DNA from: CAYMCV01 sp964389005
GTDB taxonomy: Bacteria > Bacillota > Clostridia > Lachnospirales > Lachnospiraceae
DNA: 20,900 nucleotides
Direction of reading: 5' to 3'
NCBI GenBank assembly: GCA_964389005.1
Contig: CAYMCV010000037.1
Location: 1 to 20,900 of the forward strand
Below, piece after piece: positions 8,712 through 16,294 of the stretch; the stretch's first letter is position 1; each line of letters begins with the position of its first letter. A model generated the notes under the pieces. The model was given only the letters and a program-made list of their open reading frames with translations. It had not been told where the DNA came from and did no database searches. The position numbers and the translations under genes were made by a program.

Positions 8712-9791
8712 TTATGATTGATACATATCCGCGTAATATTTCTGATAATCGCCGCTGGTTACATTCTTCATCCAGTCTTCGTGCTCGAAATACCACTGTA
8801 TGGTTAAGCGAATACCGTCCTTAAACATGGTTTCCGGCTCCCAACCCAAATCCGCTTTGATTTTATCAGGGGCAATCGCATATCTTCTGTCATGTCCCAA
8901 ACGGTCGGTCACATACTGAATCAAATCACGTGATATCTTCTCCTTGCGAGGATCTTCATCCGGCAACATCTCACGCAGCGTATCGATAATGATATGAACA
9001 ATCTCGATATTCTCTTTCTCATTATGACCACCGATATTATATGTCTCAAATAATTTTCCTTTTTCCTGAACCAAGTCGATTGCCTTCGCATGGTCTCTGA
9101 CATAGAGCCAATCGCGTACGTTCTTACCGTCGCCGTATACGGGAAGCGTCTTTCCTGACAACGCATTGTTGATAATCAACGGAATCAGTTTCTCCGGGAA
9201 CTGATACGGGCCGTAATTATTCGAACAATTCGTGATGTTCGCAGGGAAGTGATAGGTGTCCATGTAGGCTTTGACCAGCATGTCCGAACTTGCTTTGCTT
9301 GCGGAATACGGCGAATGCGGCGCATAGGGTGTCGTCTCATAAAAGTACTCGTCCGGCTGTTCGAGTGAACCGTAAACTTCATCTGTAGAAACATGCAGGA
9401 ACTTCTTTCCTTCCTTGAAACCACCATCGCTTTCCTGCCATGCCGCCTTGGCGCAATTCAACATGACCGCCGTACCCATGACATTGGTCTTGACAAATAC
9501 TTCCGGATTGCGAATGCTGCGATCTACATGGCTTTCTGCCGCAAAATGAACCACGCGGTCAATATCGTACTTATCAAAGATAGCCGCGATGGCATCTCGA
9601 TCGCAGATATCTGCTTTGACAAATGTATAATTATCTCTCGATTCAACTTCCTTGAGGTTCTCAAGATTTCCCGCATACGTTAATGCATCGACATTAATGA
9701 TGCGAATCTCATCCCCGTACTTTTCAAACATATAGTGAATATAGTTGGAGCCGATGAACCCGGCACCGCCGGTTACCAGATACGTTCTCAT
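8712..9791 (-). CDS. rfbB: dTDP-glucose 4,6-dehydratase
   Basis: A 359-residue extended short-chain dehydrogenase. It converts dTDP-glucose to dTDP-4-keto-6-deoxy-glucose, the branch point for deoxy sugars. It has the NAD-binding TGGAGFIGSNY (7-17), HFAAESHVDRSI (82-93), the catalytic STDEVY with Thr136, Asp137 and Glu138, YSASK (Y162, K166), and the substrate region NNYGPYQFPEKLIPL. It is the first gene of the rml-export block, with its own promoter 43 bases upstream of the start codon and AGAGG 6 bases before the ATG. Length and active-site residues are complete. Confidence 0.96.
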   Translation of the reverse strand: MRTYLVTGGAGFIGSNYIHYMFEKYGDEIRIINVDALTYAGNLENLKEVESRDNYTFVKADICDRDAIAAIFDKYDIDRVVHFAAESHVDRSIRNPEVFVKTNVMGTAVMLNCAKAAWQESDGGFKEGKKFLHVSTDEVYGSLEQPDEYFYETTPYAPHSPYSASKASSDMLVKAYMDTYHFPANITNCSNNYGPYQFPEKLIPLIINNALSGKTLPVYGDGKNVRDWLYVRDHAKAIDLVQEKGKLFETYNIGGHNEKENIEIVHIIIDTLREMLPDEDPRKEKISRDLIQYVTDRLGHDRRYAIAPDKIKADLGWEPETMFKDGIRLTIQWYFEHEDWMKNVTSGDYQKYYADMYQS

Positions 9792-9833
9792 TCTATTCCT
9801 CTCTTCGTGTAATCTTTGTTTTTAATCTAGTGC

Positions 9834-9862
9834 ATTATACCACATTGTGGTATATCGGGCAA
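9834..9862 (-). promoter_or_regulatory. Promoter of the rfbB-rfbA-GH25-rfbC-wzm-wzt operon
   Basis: On the minus strand, TTGCCC (9862-9857), a 17-base spacer and TATAAT (9839-9834), with TGG before the -10 element giving an extended -10 (TGnTATAAT). It points into rfbB with a leader of about 35 bases. No intrinsic terminator separates it from the upstream block, so read-through is also possible. Confidence 0.75.
9836..9854. promoter_or_regulatory. Perfect 19-bp palindrome in the rfbB promoter, likely operator
   Basis: TATACCACA-T-TGTGGTATA on the + strand, with 9-bp arms and a single centre base. It fills most of the spacer and covers four bases of the -10 element, so a dimeric protein bound there would block RNA polymerase. 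The regulator is not identifiable from the window. A second, incomplete match (ATTATACCACA, 15066-15076) lies inside the GT-C gene and is probably chance. Confidence 0.55.
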
Positions 9863-9867
9863 CTGAT

Positions 9868-10653
9868 TTATTCATCCCAAAGCCCAAGATATGCCGTGTT
9901 GTCAAGATAGACATCGTAGCCGTCCACATTCGCAATACATGTATAATCGTACTCTTCCAAACGCTTAGTCATTGATTTTCCATTTGCGACAACGAAGTAG
10001 TGGCAACCGCGTTCTCTAAGTTTGATAACAAGGCTTGCCGTATCGATTTGCTCCTTCGTAACAATCTCCCGCAAATCATCCGTCAGATTCCAGCGCACCA
10101 CGATATTGGCATAGCCGTATGGCATGACCACGTTCGACGTATACTGCCGTACATAAGGTATCAGTTCGTCCGGAAAAACCGCCATGACTTCTCTGCCTTC
10201 CACAACAATCAAGTCACATATTTCTTTTACGGAATTCGGCACCTGATAGACATTCTCGGTTTTGCTAAAAACGGCGTTACGATAGACAAGGGTTCCGCCC
10301 CAACACAGAATGAGCGATGCTAAAATGAAGAAAGCGGCTTGCATCCATTTCTTTTTGAGTAATTGCATGAAACGAATCACCGCATACGGCAGAACAATTC
10401 CGAACGGAAGCCACCAGAGAATGCGGTAGTAGGTTTCTTCTTCTCCCATGACATCCATCATGACATAGCGTGTCAGCGGGAAGAAAAAGAGGGCGACGGT
10501 CAGAATCGAGAGGTAGATTAGGATGCTTTTGTGCCCCTTGTCTTTCTCTGTGACCCACAAAAAGAGTAAGGCGGCTGCGAATGCAAGCATCAGCCAACCG
10601 GAGCCGCTGTATAATTGTATCATCTTGATTAAGGAACCTTCTGCACCTACCAT
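9868..10653 (-). CDS. Membrane protein, probable C-terminal half of a GT-C-like/DUF6077-like protein
   Basis: A 261-residue protein when started at the ATG ending at 10651, the fourth codon of the open frame. AGGAG lies 10 bases before this ATG but only one base before the earlier ATG at 10662. About four membrane segments occupy residues 12-130, including TYYRILWWLPFGIVLPYAVI. Residues about 140-261 are soluble (VMAVFPDELIPYVRQYTSNV, RGCHYFVVANG, YDVYLDNTAYLGLWDE). This matches the C-terminal layout of large polytopic glycosyltransferase-like proteins, where TM segments are followed by an outer globular domain. With the 339-residue protein directly upstream it would make about 600 residues, similar to the intact GT-C-like protein further upstream. 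The two frames differ and an in-frame TAA (10686-10684) precedes this gene, so it is a separate reading frame, not a sequencing slip of one base. Confidence 0.7.
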   Translation of the reverse strand: MVGAEGSLIKMIQLYSGSGWLMLAFAAALLFLWVTEKDKGHKSILIYLSILTVALFFFPLTRYVMMDVMGEEETYYRILWWLPFGIVLPYAVIRFMQLLKKKWMQAAFFILASLILCWGGTLVYRNAVFSKTENVYQVPNSVKEICDLIVVEGREVMAVFPDELIPYVRQYTSNVVMPYGYANIVVRWNLTDDLREIVTKEQIDTASLVIKLRERGCHYFVVANGKSMTKRLEEYDYTCIANVDGYDVYLDNTAYLGLWDE

Positions 10654-10712
10654 GTGATTCATTCTCCTATGATTACGATCGTTTTACAGAAATCTGCGTG
10701 CGAAACCAATTC

Positions 10713-11732
10713 CTACTGTATGAGGAACAACGCGCCGAGGGCGATATTTCCGAGGCAGCAAAGGGCTGCATAGGCAATCCACATCGGCCGCTTTTTGACG
10801 ATGGCGAGCAACAGGATACCCAATCCGAACAAGATTGGGGACATAAAAATTCCCGCGGAAGTCGCAAACGTTGCTCCAAACATCACACAAAAACTCAAAA
10901 GCCATACGCCAAGTCCGACTTTCTTCTCTTTTTCCATGTTCAACATGAGTAACAACAAAAAAATCAGCGGAAGAAACCAGGCGGCATACATCGCTTTTCC
11001 CTGCCATGTTCGTGTCATCAAAAATGTCGCCGGCATATAAAGCGATACGTTGCCAAAAATATTCAGTAGTGCGACAATTGTCGCGTAAAACGGAAGATAT
11101 TCCGATTTATCTTTTAAAAGTATGCTTCCGATGACAATGGCATTAATGTAAACAAGTGCCAAAACCACATCTGCCCAAATGATGTGTGCCATCACCGTAA
11201 CATGAATTCCCGATGCGCGCCCGAGAAAAGCAATCCATGCCGGTGCTGCAGCCAATGCATGTCTGGTGTCCGCCGCGGTTGCCAACCCGGTGTATGGATC
11301 CTGTAAACCCATAACGCCGCTTGATTCCATCATGACCGCAGACGCAACAAAAAACGCATCATCACCGTCATAGACACGCTGCATTATGCGCATTATCATT
11401 TGAAACAAAATCAACGCAGTCGGTATCAGCCACCAGATCGAAATGTGTGGATATTGCATCTCCTTCCACAATTTTCGTCCAAAAAATACCGAAGTCGCCG
11501 CAACAAGCAAAATTACGATTTCATAAACCCGAACCAGAAGATTAAAGTTCGCATTGTATTTTAGAATTACAATATACAGAATTTGAAATATCGTTATCTG
11601 AACCAAATATCCATTTAAAAATACCATGGGGATGACTTTGAATTTCGTATTCAATTTGCCGGTGAGCCATAAGCCGCTTGCAAACGGAACCACCAACAGC
11701 CATAATACGGCTGACAGTATCTGCATTATCAT
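10713..11732 (-). CDS. Polytopic membrane protein, DUF6077-like, GT-C-like N-terminal half
   Basis: A 339-residue protein with about nine or ten membrane segments and almost no soluble part. The notable motif is RVYDGDDAFFVASAVM (119-134), an acidic loop between early membrane segments. I associate DGDDAF with the clostridial DUF6077 family, and acidic first loops carry the catalytic Asp in GT-C glycosyltransferases; the enzymatic role is inference. AGGAG lies 6 bases before the ATG. The protein stops just after a membrane segment (GNIALGALFLIQ), an abrupt end for such a protein, and 59 bases later the next gene supplies the missing TM segments and soluble domain. It is 53 bases downstream of the HD-GYP gene, with no terminator seen. 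Confidence 0.75.
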   Translation of the reverse strand: MIMQILSAVLWLLVVPFASGLWLTGKLNTKFKVIPMVFLNGYLVQITIFQILYIVILKYNANFNLLVRVYEIVILLVAATSVFFGRKLWKEMQYPHISIWWLIPTALILFQMIMRIMQRVYDGDDAFFVASAVMMESSGVMGLQDPYTGLATAADTRHALAAAPAWIAFLGRASGIHVTVMAHIIWADVVLALVYINAIVIGSILLKDKSEYLPFYATIVALLNIFGNVSLYMPATFLMTRTWQGKAMYAAWFLPLIFLLLLMLNMEKEKKVGLGVWLLSFCVMFGATFATSAGIFMSPILFGLGILLLAIVKKRPMWIAYAALCCLGNIALGALFLIQ

Positions 11733-11785
11733 ATCCGACTCCTATCCGTATCTCCGCATCAAACGGCAGATTACTAACAATCTAA

Positions 11786-13090
11786 TTAATTTGAGAGATA
11801 TGACTCCATCTCTGTACGCATTTCCATAAAAACGTTGACAATCTCCGGATCGAAATGCGAACCGGAAGACGACGCTATGATTTGATACGCCTCGTCCAAC
11901 GGGAATGCTTCTTTATAACAACGTTTGGATATCAATGCGTCAAACACATCCGCGACCGCCATAATACGGGCACATAACGGTATCTTCGTACCGGCAAGCC
12001 CTTCCGGATAGCCGCTCCCATCCCATTTTTCGTGATGGTAAGTCGCAACATCATGTGCCATGTCAAGATATTCCTTCTTCTCTATGCCCTTGAGAATACC
12101 ATATACAATGTTCCCGCCTTCCGATGCATGCGTCTTGATAATCTCGAACTCCTCCGCCGTCAACTTACCGGGCTTCTTCAATATGGTATCCGGAACTTTG
12201 ATTTTGCCGATATCATGCAGTGGCGCGGCCTTAAAAATCAGTTCCTCGAACTCATCCGTAATCTCACTGTAGGTACTCTTCTCTCGTAGCCGGTGCGTTA
12301 TCATTGCAACGTAATCACTGGTTCTTTTGACATGCAGCCCCGTCTCACCATCGCGACTTTCAATTAAGTTCGCCAGTCCTGCAATGACATGCTGCTGCAT
12401 CATCATAACTTCTTGTTGGTGTTTTTGCTCCGTATCGGACTGCCGTTCCAAAATCTTTCTTGCATTGACCGCCACGATAACGGAACCGAGAACCGATGCC
12501 AATACAACCAGTGCAATGCTGTAATACTTGATGGTATTCAACGAACGCAAACTACTCAGAAGTTGATCGTTTGCCTCCTGCATCTCATCCTTAATCAATA
12601 GATTTAGGTTTTCCAAATTGACATTGGCTTCAACAATAAAATCTGCCATTTCATTACAAACGTAGTATTCCGCGCTTTGTTTGGTTCCTTCGCGGCTCAA
12701 TTTGATAACCACCGAACTCTGTGAATAAAAAGCGTAGTAGTTATTTGCAACCTGATGCAACATTTCCGCGTCCTCCGGTTCCTCAAGACGTTCGGAAAAA
12801 TCCCTGAGTTCCGCTCTGATTTCCGCATCCATGCGTGTAATCTCCGCCTCGTATGCATCGTACTTTGCTTCCTCGGTATTCACGACATGATTGGAAATCA
12901 ATGACTGTATATAGTAAATGTCTCCTTTTAGCTCGGCAACATACTCTTCGTTGGTCAGATAAATATCCGCAACCACATTGTACTGGTCGGTGACGGAAGT
13001 AATTCTTGACGCCAAAAAAACATTTCCCGCAATACCGAGAAGTCCGGCAATGGCAACCGCTATCAATATTCGCATTGTATTATGTCGCAT
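11786..13090 (-). CDS. Membrane sensor with HD-GYP cyclic-di-GMP phosphodiesterase domain
   Basis: A 434-residue protein. TM1 is residues 7-29 and TM2 about 188-208; between them is a mostly helical extracellular region of about 155 residues that resembles a four-helix-bundle sensor (4HB_MCP type). A short helical linker (210-235) leads to the HD-GYP domain (235-434). Likely metal ligands are E249 and H253 in ETGLHVKRT, H292-D293 in HDIGKI, H321, and H352/H353 in HHEKWDGSGYP, which carries the GYP signature. It should hydrolyse c-di-GMP to pGpG or GMP in response to an outside signal. It is 33 bases downstream of the solute-binding lipoprotein gene, so that protein may deliver the signal. AAGGTG precedes the ATG by 7 bases. 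Confidence 0.92.
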   Translation of the reverse strand: MRHNTMRILIAVAIAGLLGIAGNVFLASRITSVTDQYNVVADIYLTNEEYVAELKGDIYYIQSLISNHVVNTEEAKYDAYEAEITRMDAEIRAELRDFSERLEEPEDAEMLHQVANNYYAFYSQSSVVIKLSREGTKQSAEYYVCNEMADFIVEANVNLENLNLLIKDEMQEANDQLLSSLRSLNTIKYYSIALVVLASVLGSVIVAVNARKILERQSDTEQKHQQEVMMMQQHVIAGLANLIESRDGETGLHVKRTSDYVAMITHRLREKSTYSEITDEFEELIFKAAPLHDIGKIKVPDTILKKPGKLTAEEFEIIKTHASEGGNIVYGILKGIEKKEYLDMAHDVATYHHEKWDGSGYPEGLAGTKIPLCARIMAVADVFDALISKRCYKEAFPLDEAYQIIASSSGSHFDPEIVNVFMEMRTEMESYLSN

Positions 13091-13123
13091 TCATCGTCAC
13101 CTTCTTCTCGATGCATTCCCCGA

Positions 13124-14335
13124 TTACTTTGGTTCCGCTGTAATTTCTTTGACGGTATCGTCCAGTAATTTCTGCAAGTCCATTTCATCCGGATTTCCGG
13201 ATGCCACGACGGTTCCCAAAACCACCATCGGTTGCCAATATGCATCTCCGACGTTCTGCACCACCGCAAACTCCGCTTGATGAGAGAGTGCCATAATCGC
13301 AGGTGCTTTTAATACCTGCTCGCTCTCCCCTGCCGCTGTATTGCTCGGTCCTTCTCCAATGGTTTCAAATCGTAGAACCTGATTGTCGTAATTTGTTACC
13401 CATTCACCAAAAAGCATTGCCCATTCCGGATTCTCTGTTTGGGCATTCACGCCTACAAGTTTGTATCCGGCAAAACTTTTCATCTGTACCTGCTCGTCCT
13501 TCAAGGTATATGTCGGTAATTTGCATGCGGCGTAATTTTCTCCCAATGCTTCTTCAATCGTCTTGGCATTCCATGTCCCATTCACACCGGCAATGATACT
13601 TCCGTCACACATGCCTTCGACAAACTTATCATTGTCTGCATTCACAAAACCCGGATGCTCCGCAATCCGAAGCATCGCATTCATCACATCAACGCCCGTA
13701 TATGCACCTTCTGTTGTATTAAAATTACAAACATTCTGCCCACTCTCATCCATATGTAATTCCATTCCCGCACCGGCAAAAAAGGAATATAAATACCAGC
13801 CGCTGGACCATTCCATAGACAATTTTTTATCGTGTTCGTCAGCCACTTGCAACATGCGATCCAGACTTTTGACATCTTCTTCGGTAAAAAATGACTTATC
13901 ATAATACATAAAGTACCCATTGCTCGCCGTCATCGGATATGCATACAATGTATCACCCGCGGAAGCACTTTTGACCGCTGCGGAAGATGAACCGCCATTT
14001 GCCGCAATGATTGACTCGGTATTGCTTGTAATCGGCAACAGTATCCCTTGGGCAACCAATTCACTCAACTGGTCATTGGGAAATACGAAAACATCCGCAA
14101 CGGCATTCGGATTCGACACCACAGTTTCTTTGAGCGTGTCTTCGTCTTCTACTCCATATGTAATCGTAATCTCCGCACGATCCGCATACGCCTCCTGAAA
14201 GGTCGTCGTCATTTCAGCCACCAATTCACGCGAAGACTCCGGTCCCCACACAGAAAGTTGAACCTGTTCTTTGCCGCATGCACTCATACATGCAAATACC
14301 GCCAAAAGAACCACCGCAACACCAATTCTCCTCAT
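13124..14335 (-). CDS. Extracellular solute-binding lipoprotein (family 1, sugar type)
   Basis: A 403-residue protein with a lipoprotein signal: MRR, a hydrophobic stretch, and the lipobox MSAC (C20). The mature part follows the ABC sugar-binding protein pattern: VQLSVWGPESSRELVAEMT near the start, then VADVFVFPNDQLSELVAQG, LYAYPMTASNGYFMYYDKSFF and AGVNGTWNAKTIEEALGENY. Such proteins usually serve a transporter, but no ABC sugar permease or ATPase is beside it. Its neighbours are a GT-C-like protein (12 bases upstream) and the HD-GYP sensor (33 bases downstream). It may act as the ligand-sensing partner of that sensor, or feed a transporter encoded elsewhere. The ATG is preceded by GAGAGGGTGA. 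Confidence 0.9.
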   Translation of the reverse strand: MRRIGVAVVLLAVFACMSACGKEQVQLSVWGPESSRELVAEMTTTFQEAYADRAEITITYGVEDEDTLKETVVSNPNAVADVFVFPNDQLSELVAQGILLPITSNTESIIAANGGSSSAAVKSASAGDTLYAYPMTASNGYFMYYDKSFFTEEDVKSLDRMLQVADEHDKKLSMEWSSGWYLYSFFAGAGMELHMDESGQNVCNFNTTEGAYTGVDVMNAMLRIAEHPGFVNADNDKFVEGMCDGSIIAGVNGTWNAKTIEEALGENYAACKLPTYTLKDEQVQMKSFAGYKLVGVNAQTENPEWAMLFGEWVTNYDNQVLRFETIGEGPSNTAAGESEQVLKAPAIMALSHQAEFAVVQNVGDAYWQPMVVLGTVVASGNPDEMDLQKLLDDTVKEITAEPK

Positions 14336-14347
14336 TCGCTCACCCTC

Positions 14348-16180
14348 TCACTGCCCTTCCTGCATACGCAGTATTCGCAGATACTCGGTCTCTGTCACAA
14401 CCGCATCTTCATAGTTCTCAGCAATCCACGTCTCCACAATTACGTTCTGCGGTGAATACACCACATAAGGATTGTCTTTGAATGTCTTGTCTATAATAAT
14501 GATATTGGGCATTTTCTCCGGATGTTCTGCAAAATATGCCGGATACATTTCGTTAAAAACAGCCGTCCCCTGCGTCGTTGGCGTCGACATCTTCGCCCCG
14601 ACGGACAGATAGTACAGATTCTCACATCCGAAGTACAGTACCCTGTCACCACTTCTCACATATTGCGCAAGAACTGCCTCGTTTGTATTGATTCTCTCCG
14701 ATAGTTCCTCCAATACAAAGAGACCTTTGGCAGGTCCGTTCGTGATTAAATCTCCTCTCGCCTTCAATGTAACCGGAAGACATCCGGTAACACGAATCAA
14801 AAGTAATTTACACACAAGCAATCCCAGAATCAGCATCACCCCAGCCACCTTGCTCATCACGATGGCAACGCAGTCCTTGGGCATCTTTTCTATTATCAGA
14901 TTGTAAACGATAAAAACCGTCGCAATCACGCCGATGTAGCATCTTGCAAAAGAAACCTCCAGCGACATATTGGTTACAATCACCGATGCAATCACGCCGA
15001 TAATTGCAGGAAGAATCCCGTACCAAAAACAGTCACGATTCTTATCTTTGCATACGACTACTCCTATTATACCACAGATTGTTACGCAAGCGTAGCGCCA
15101 ATACATGAAAAACTGATTTTGATCGCCAAACAGTAATCCAAACAGATGCCAAAATCCGAAAGCCACAGTCAAAACAGCGCTAAAAATCACCCACGCCCGT
15201 ATAAAATCAAACTTTTTGTCGAGACTTCGATTCCGCTTCCTTGATATGGCTCTTGATATGCATTCTTCTATAATTGTACCCACAAGTGCAATGCCGACAA
15301 TCGGTAGCATCGTCTCTGTAATGGTAAGAAGTTCTTTCCCATAATCTGACAGTTTACTCTGCGCCGTCTGTGTCGTATGCGAGGTATCCATAAAAATGAA
15401 TCCGACATTATCCATGAATTCCGGAATCGTCATGTAAGAACGCAGATACAGCAAAAACAGAATGCCGATTACAATTGTGCATCCGGTATATAAGAGCATT
15501 CCGCGCACCCGTTTTCTTATGTTAATCGAACCCTTTTGTACGCCAAAAAAAGCCACCGCATAGACCGGATAGAGCAGAATCATGGTTGGATACGTCATCA
15601 TCGTTGCGAACAACAACACCCCCGAAAGCAGTGCCCAAAAATCCGCGCGTCGCACCCACTTCGGCAAGTAACGAATCGTGTTTTCATCGTTCGCCGTCTC
15701 GCTCCATGACAACATCGTCAGAAATAAGCCCAGTACGAACCAATACTGCATGAGTTCGAATTCGGGCACCTGTATCCACTTCGGCAAAAAGTTCAAATGA
15801 AGCATTGCCGCAATGAATGCGACATCGGGCGATGTACGCTTCGCTGCCACTCGATACAACCACCAGCCAACCAGTAAATGCAACACCGTTCCGATGACTC
15901 GTAAATAGATTACAATCCCCGTGGTACTGCCTTGCATCACCCACAGAAACGGTTTGATAAAAATTGCCGCACCGAATGCGCTCATTTGATGCGGTTCCCA
16001 CATGTCCGCAAACATCCGATCGCCGACAGCCATGCGATAAGCCTGTGCAATGGCGTAAGACTCATCAATATCAAGACTGACCAAGCAAGTTTTGATGATT
16101 GCAGCCACGGAAAGCAGTAACAGCAAGCATTTGGTGATATTTTTTACAATTGTAAGTGCTTTTTTCTGTCCCTTCTGCAT
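14348..16180 (-). CDS. GT-C-like polytopic membrane glycosyltransferase candidate
   Basis: A 610-residue protein when started at the ATG at 16180, which has AAAGGAAG about 7 bases before it. The frame is open up to a GTG at 16237, but that lies upstream of the predicted transcript start and has no ribosome binding site. After TM1 comes LDIDESYAIAQAYRMAVGDR, an acidic first outer loop (D37, D39, E40) like the catalytic loop of PMT/ArnT-type GT-C enzymes, followed by MWEPHQMSAFG. Around ten or more further membrane segments follow, then a soluble C-terminal domain of about 130 residues (RVLYFGCENLYYLSVGAKMS, IIIIDKTF). It probably uses a lipid-linked sugar on the outer face; donor and acceptor are unknown. 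It is the first gene of the upstream block. Confidence 0.8.
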   Translation of the reverse strand: MQKGQKKALTIVKNITKCLLLLLSVAAIIKTCLVSLDIDESYAIAQAYRMAVGDRMFADMWEPHQMSAFGAAIFIKPFLWVMQGSTTGIVIYLRVIGTVLHLLVGWWLYRVAAKRTSPDVAFIAAMLHLNFLPKWIQVPEFELMQYWFVLGLFLTMLSWSETANDENTIRYLPKWVRRADFWALLSGVLLFATMMTYPTMILLYPVYAVAFFGVQKGSINIRKRVRGMLLYTGCTIVIGILFLLYLRSYMTIPEFMDNVGFIFMDTSHTTQTAQSKLSDYGKELLTITETMLPIVGIALVGTIIEECISRAISRKRNRSLDKKFDFIRAWVIFSAVLTVAFGFWHLFGLLFGDQNQFFMYWRYACVTICGIIGVVVCKDKNRDCFWYGILPAIIGVIASVIVTNMSLEVSFARCYIGVIATVFIVYNLIIEKMPKDCVAIVMSKVAGVMLILGLLVCKLLLIRVTGCLPVTLKARGDLITNGPAKGLFVLEELSERINTNEAVLAQYVRSGDRVLYFGCENLYYLSVGAKMSTPTTQGTAVFNEMYPAYFAEHPEKMPNIIIIDKTFKDNPYVVYSPQNVIVETWIAENYEDAVVTETEYLRILRMQEGQ

Positions 16181-16223
16181 GCTGCCGCTTCCTTTCATAA
16201 TTTTTAGATATCGTACTTTATCA

Positions 16224-16252
16224 ATTCTACCTTGCACACTATATCATGTCAA
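16224..16252 (-). promoter_or_regulatory. Promoter of the GT-C/SBP/HD-GYP block
   Basis: On the minus strand, a consensus TTGACA (16252-16247), a 17-base spacer, and TAGAAT (16229-16224). The expected start is near 16217, leaving a leader of about 37 bases before the ATG at 16180. The -35 element lies only two bases beyond the A-tract (U-tract in RNA) of the MATE terminator. Confidence 0.75.
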
Positions 16253-16253
16253 A

Positions 16254-16285
16254 TAAAAAAGAGAGTTCCGTTGACAGAACTCTCT
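16254..16285 (-). terminator. Intrinsic terminator of the MATE transporter gene
   Basis: A perfect 9-bp stem, AGAGAGTTC (16260-16268) with GAACTCTCT (16277-16285), and an 8-base loop. Read on the minus strand it is followed by six T residues. It starts about 9 bases after the MATE stop codon. Confidence 0.9.
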
Positions 16286-16294
16286 CAATCAGCA

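Noticed and set aside
10651..10715. Simple one-base frameshift joining the two halves of the DUF6077-like protein
   Set aside because: Both readings across the junction meet stops (TAG at 10715-10713 and TAA at 10686-10684), so one indel would not restore a continuous frame.
15056..15076. TGTGGTATAAT followed by AGGAG and an ATG on the minus strand inside the GT-C-like gene
   Set aside because: It looks like a promoter with a start site and shares 11 bases with the rfbB promoter palindrome, but only a half-site is present, it lies within an intact coding frame, and no internal gene follows in another frame.
16181..16237. Longer N-terminus of the GT-C-like protein from a GTG start
   Set aside because: It begins upstream of the predicted transcript start and has no ribosome binding site; the ATG at 16180 has AAAGGAAG.
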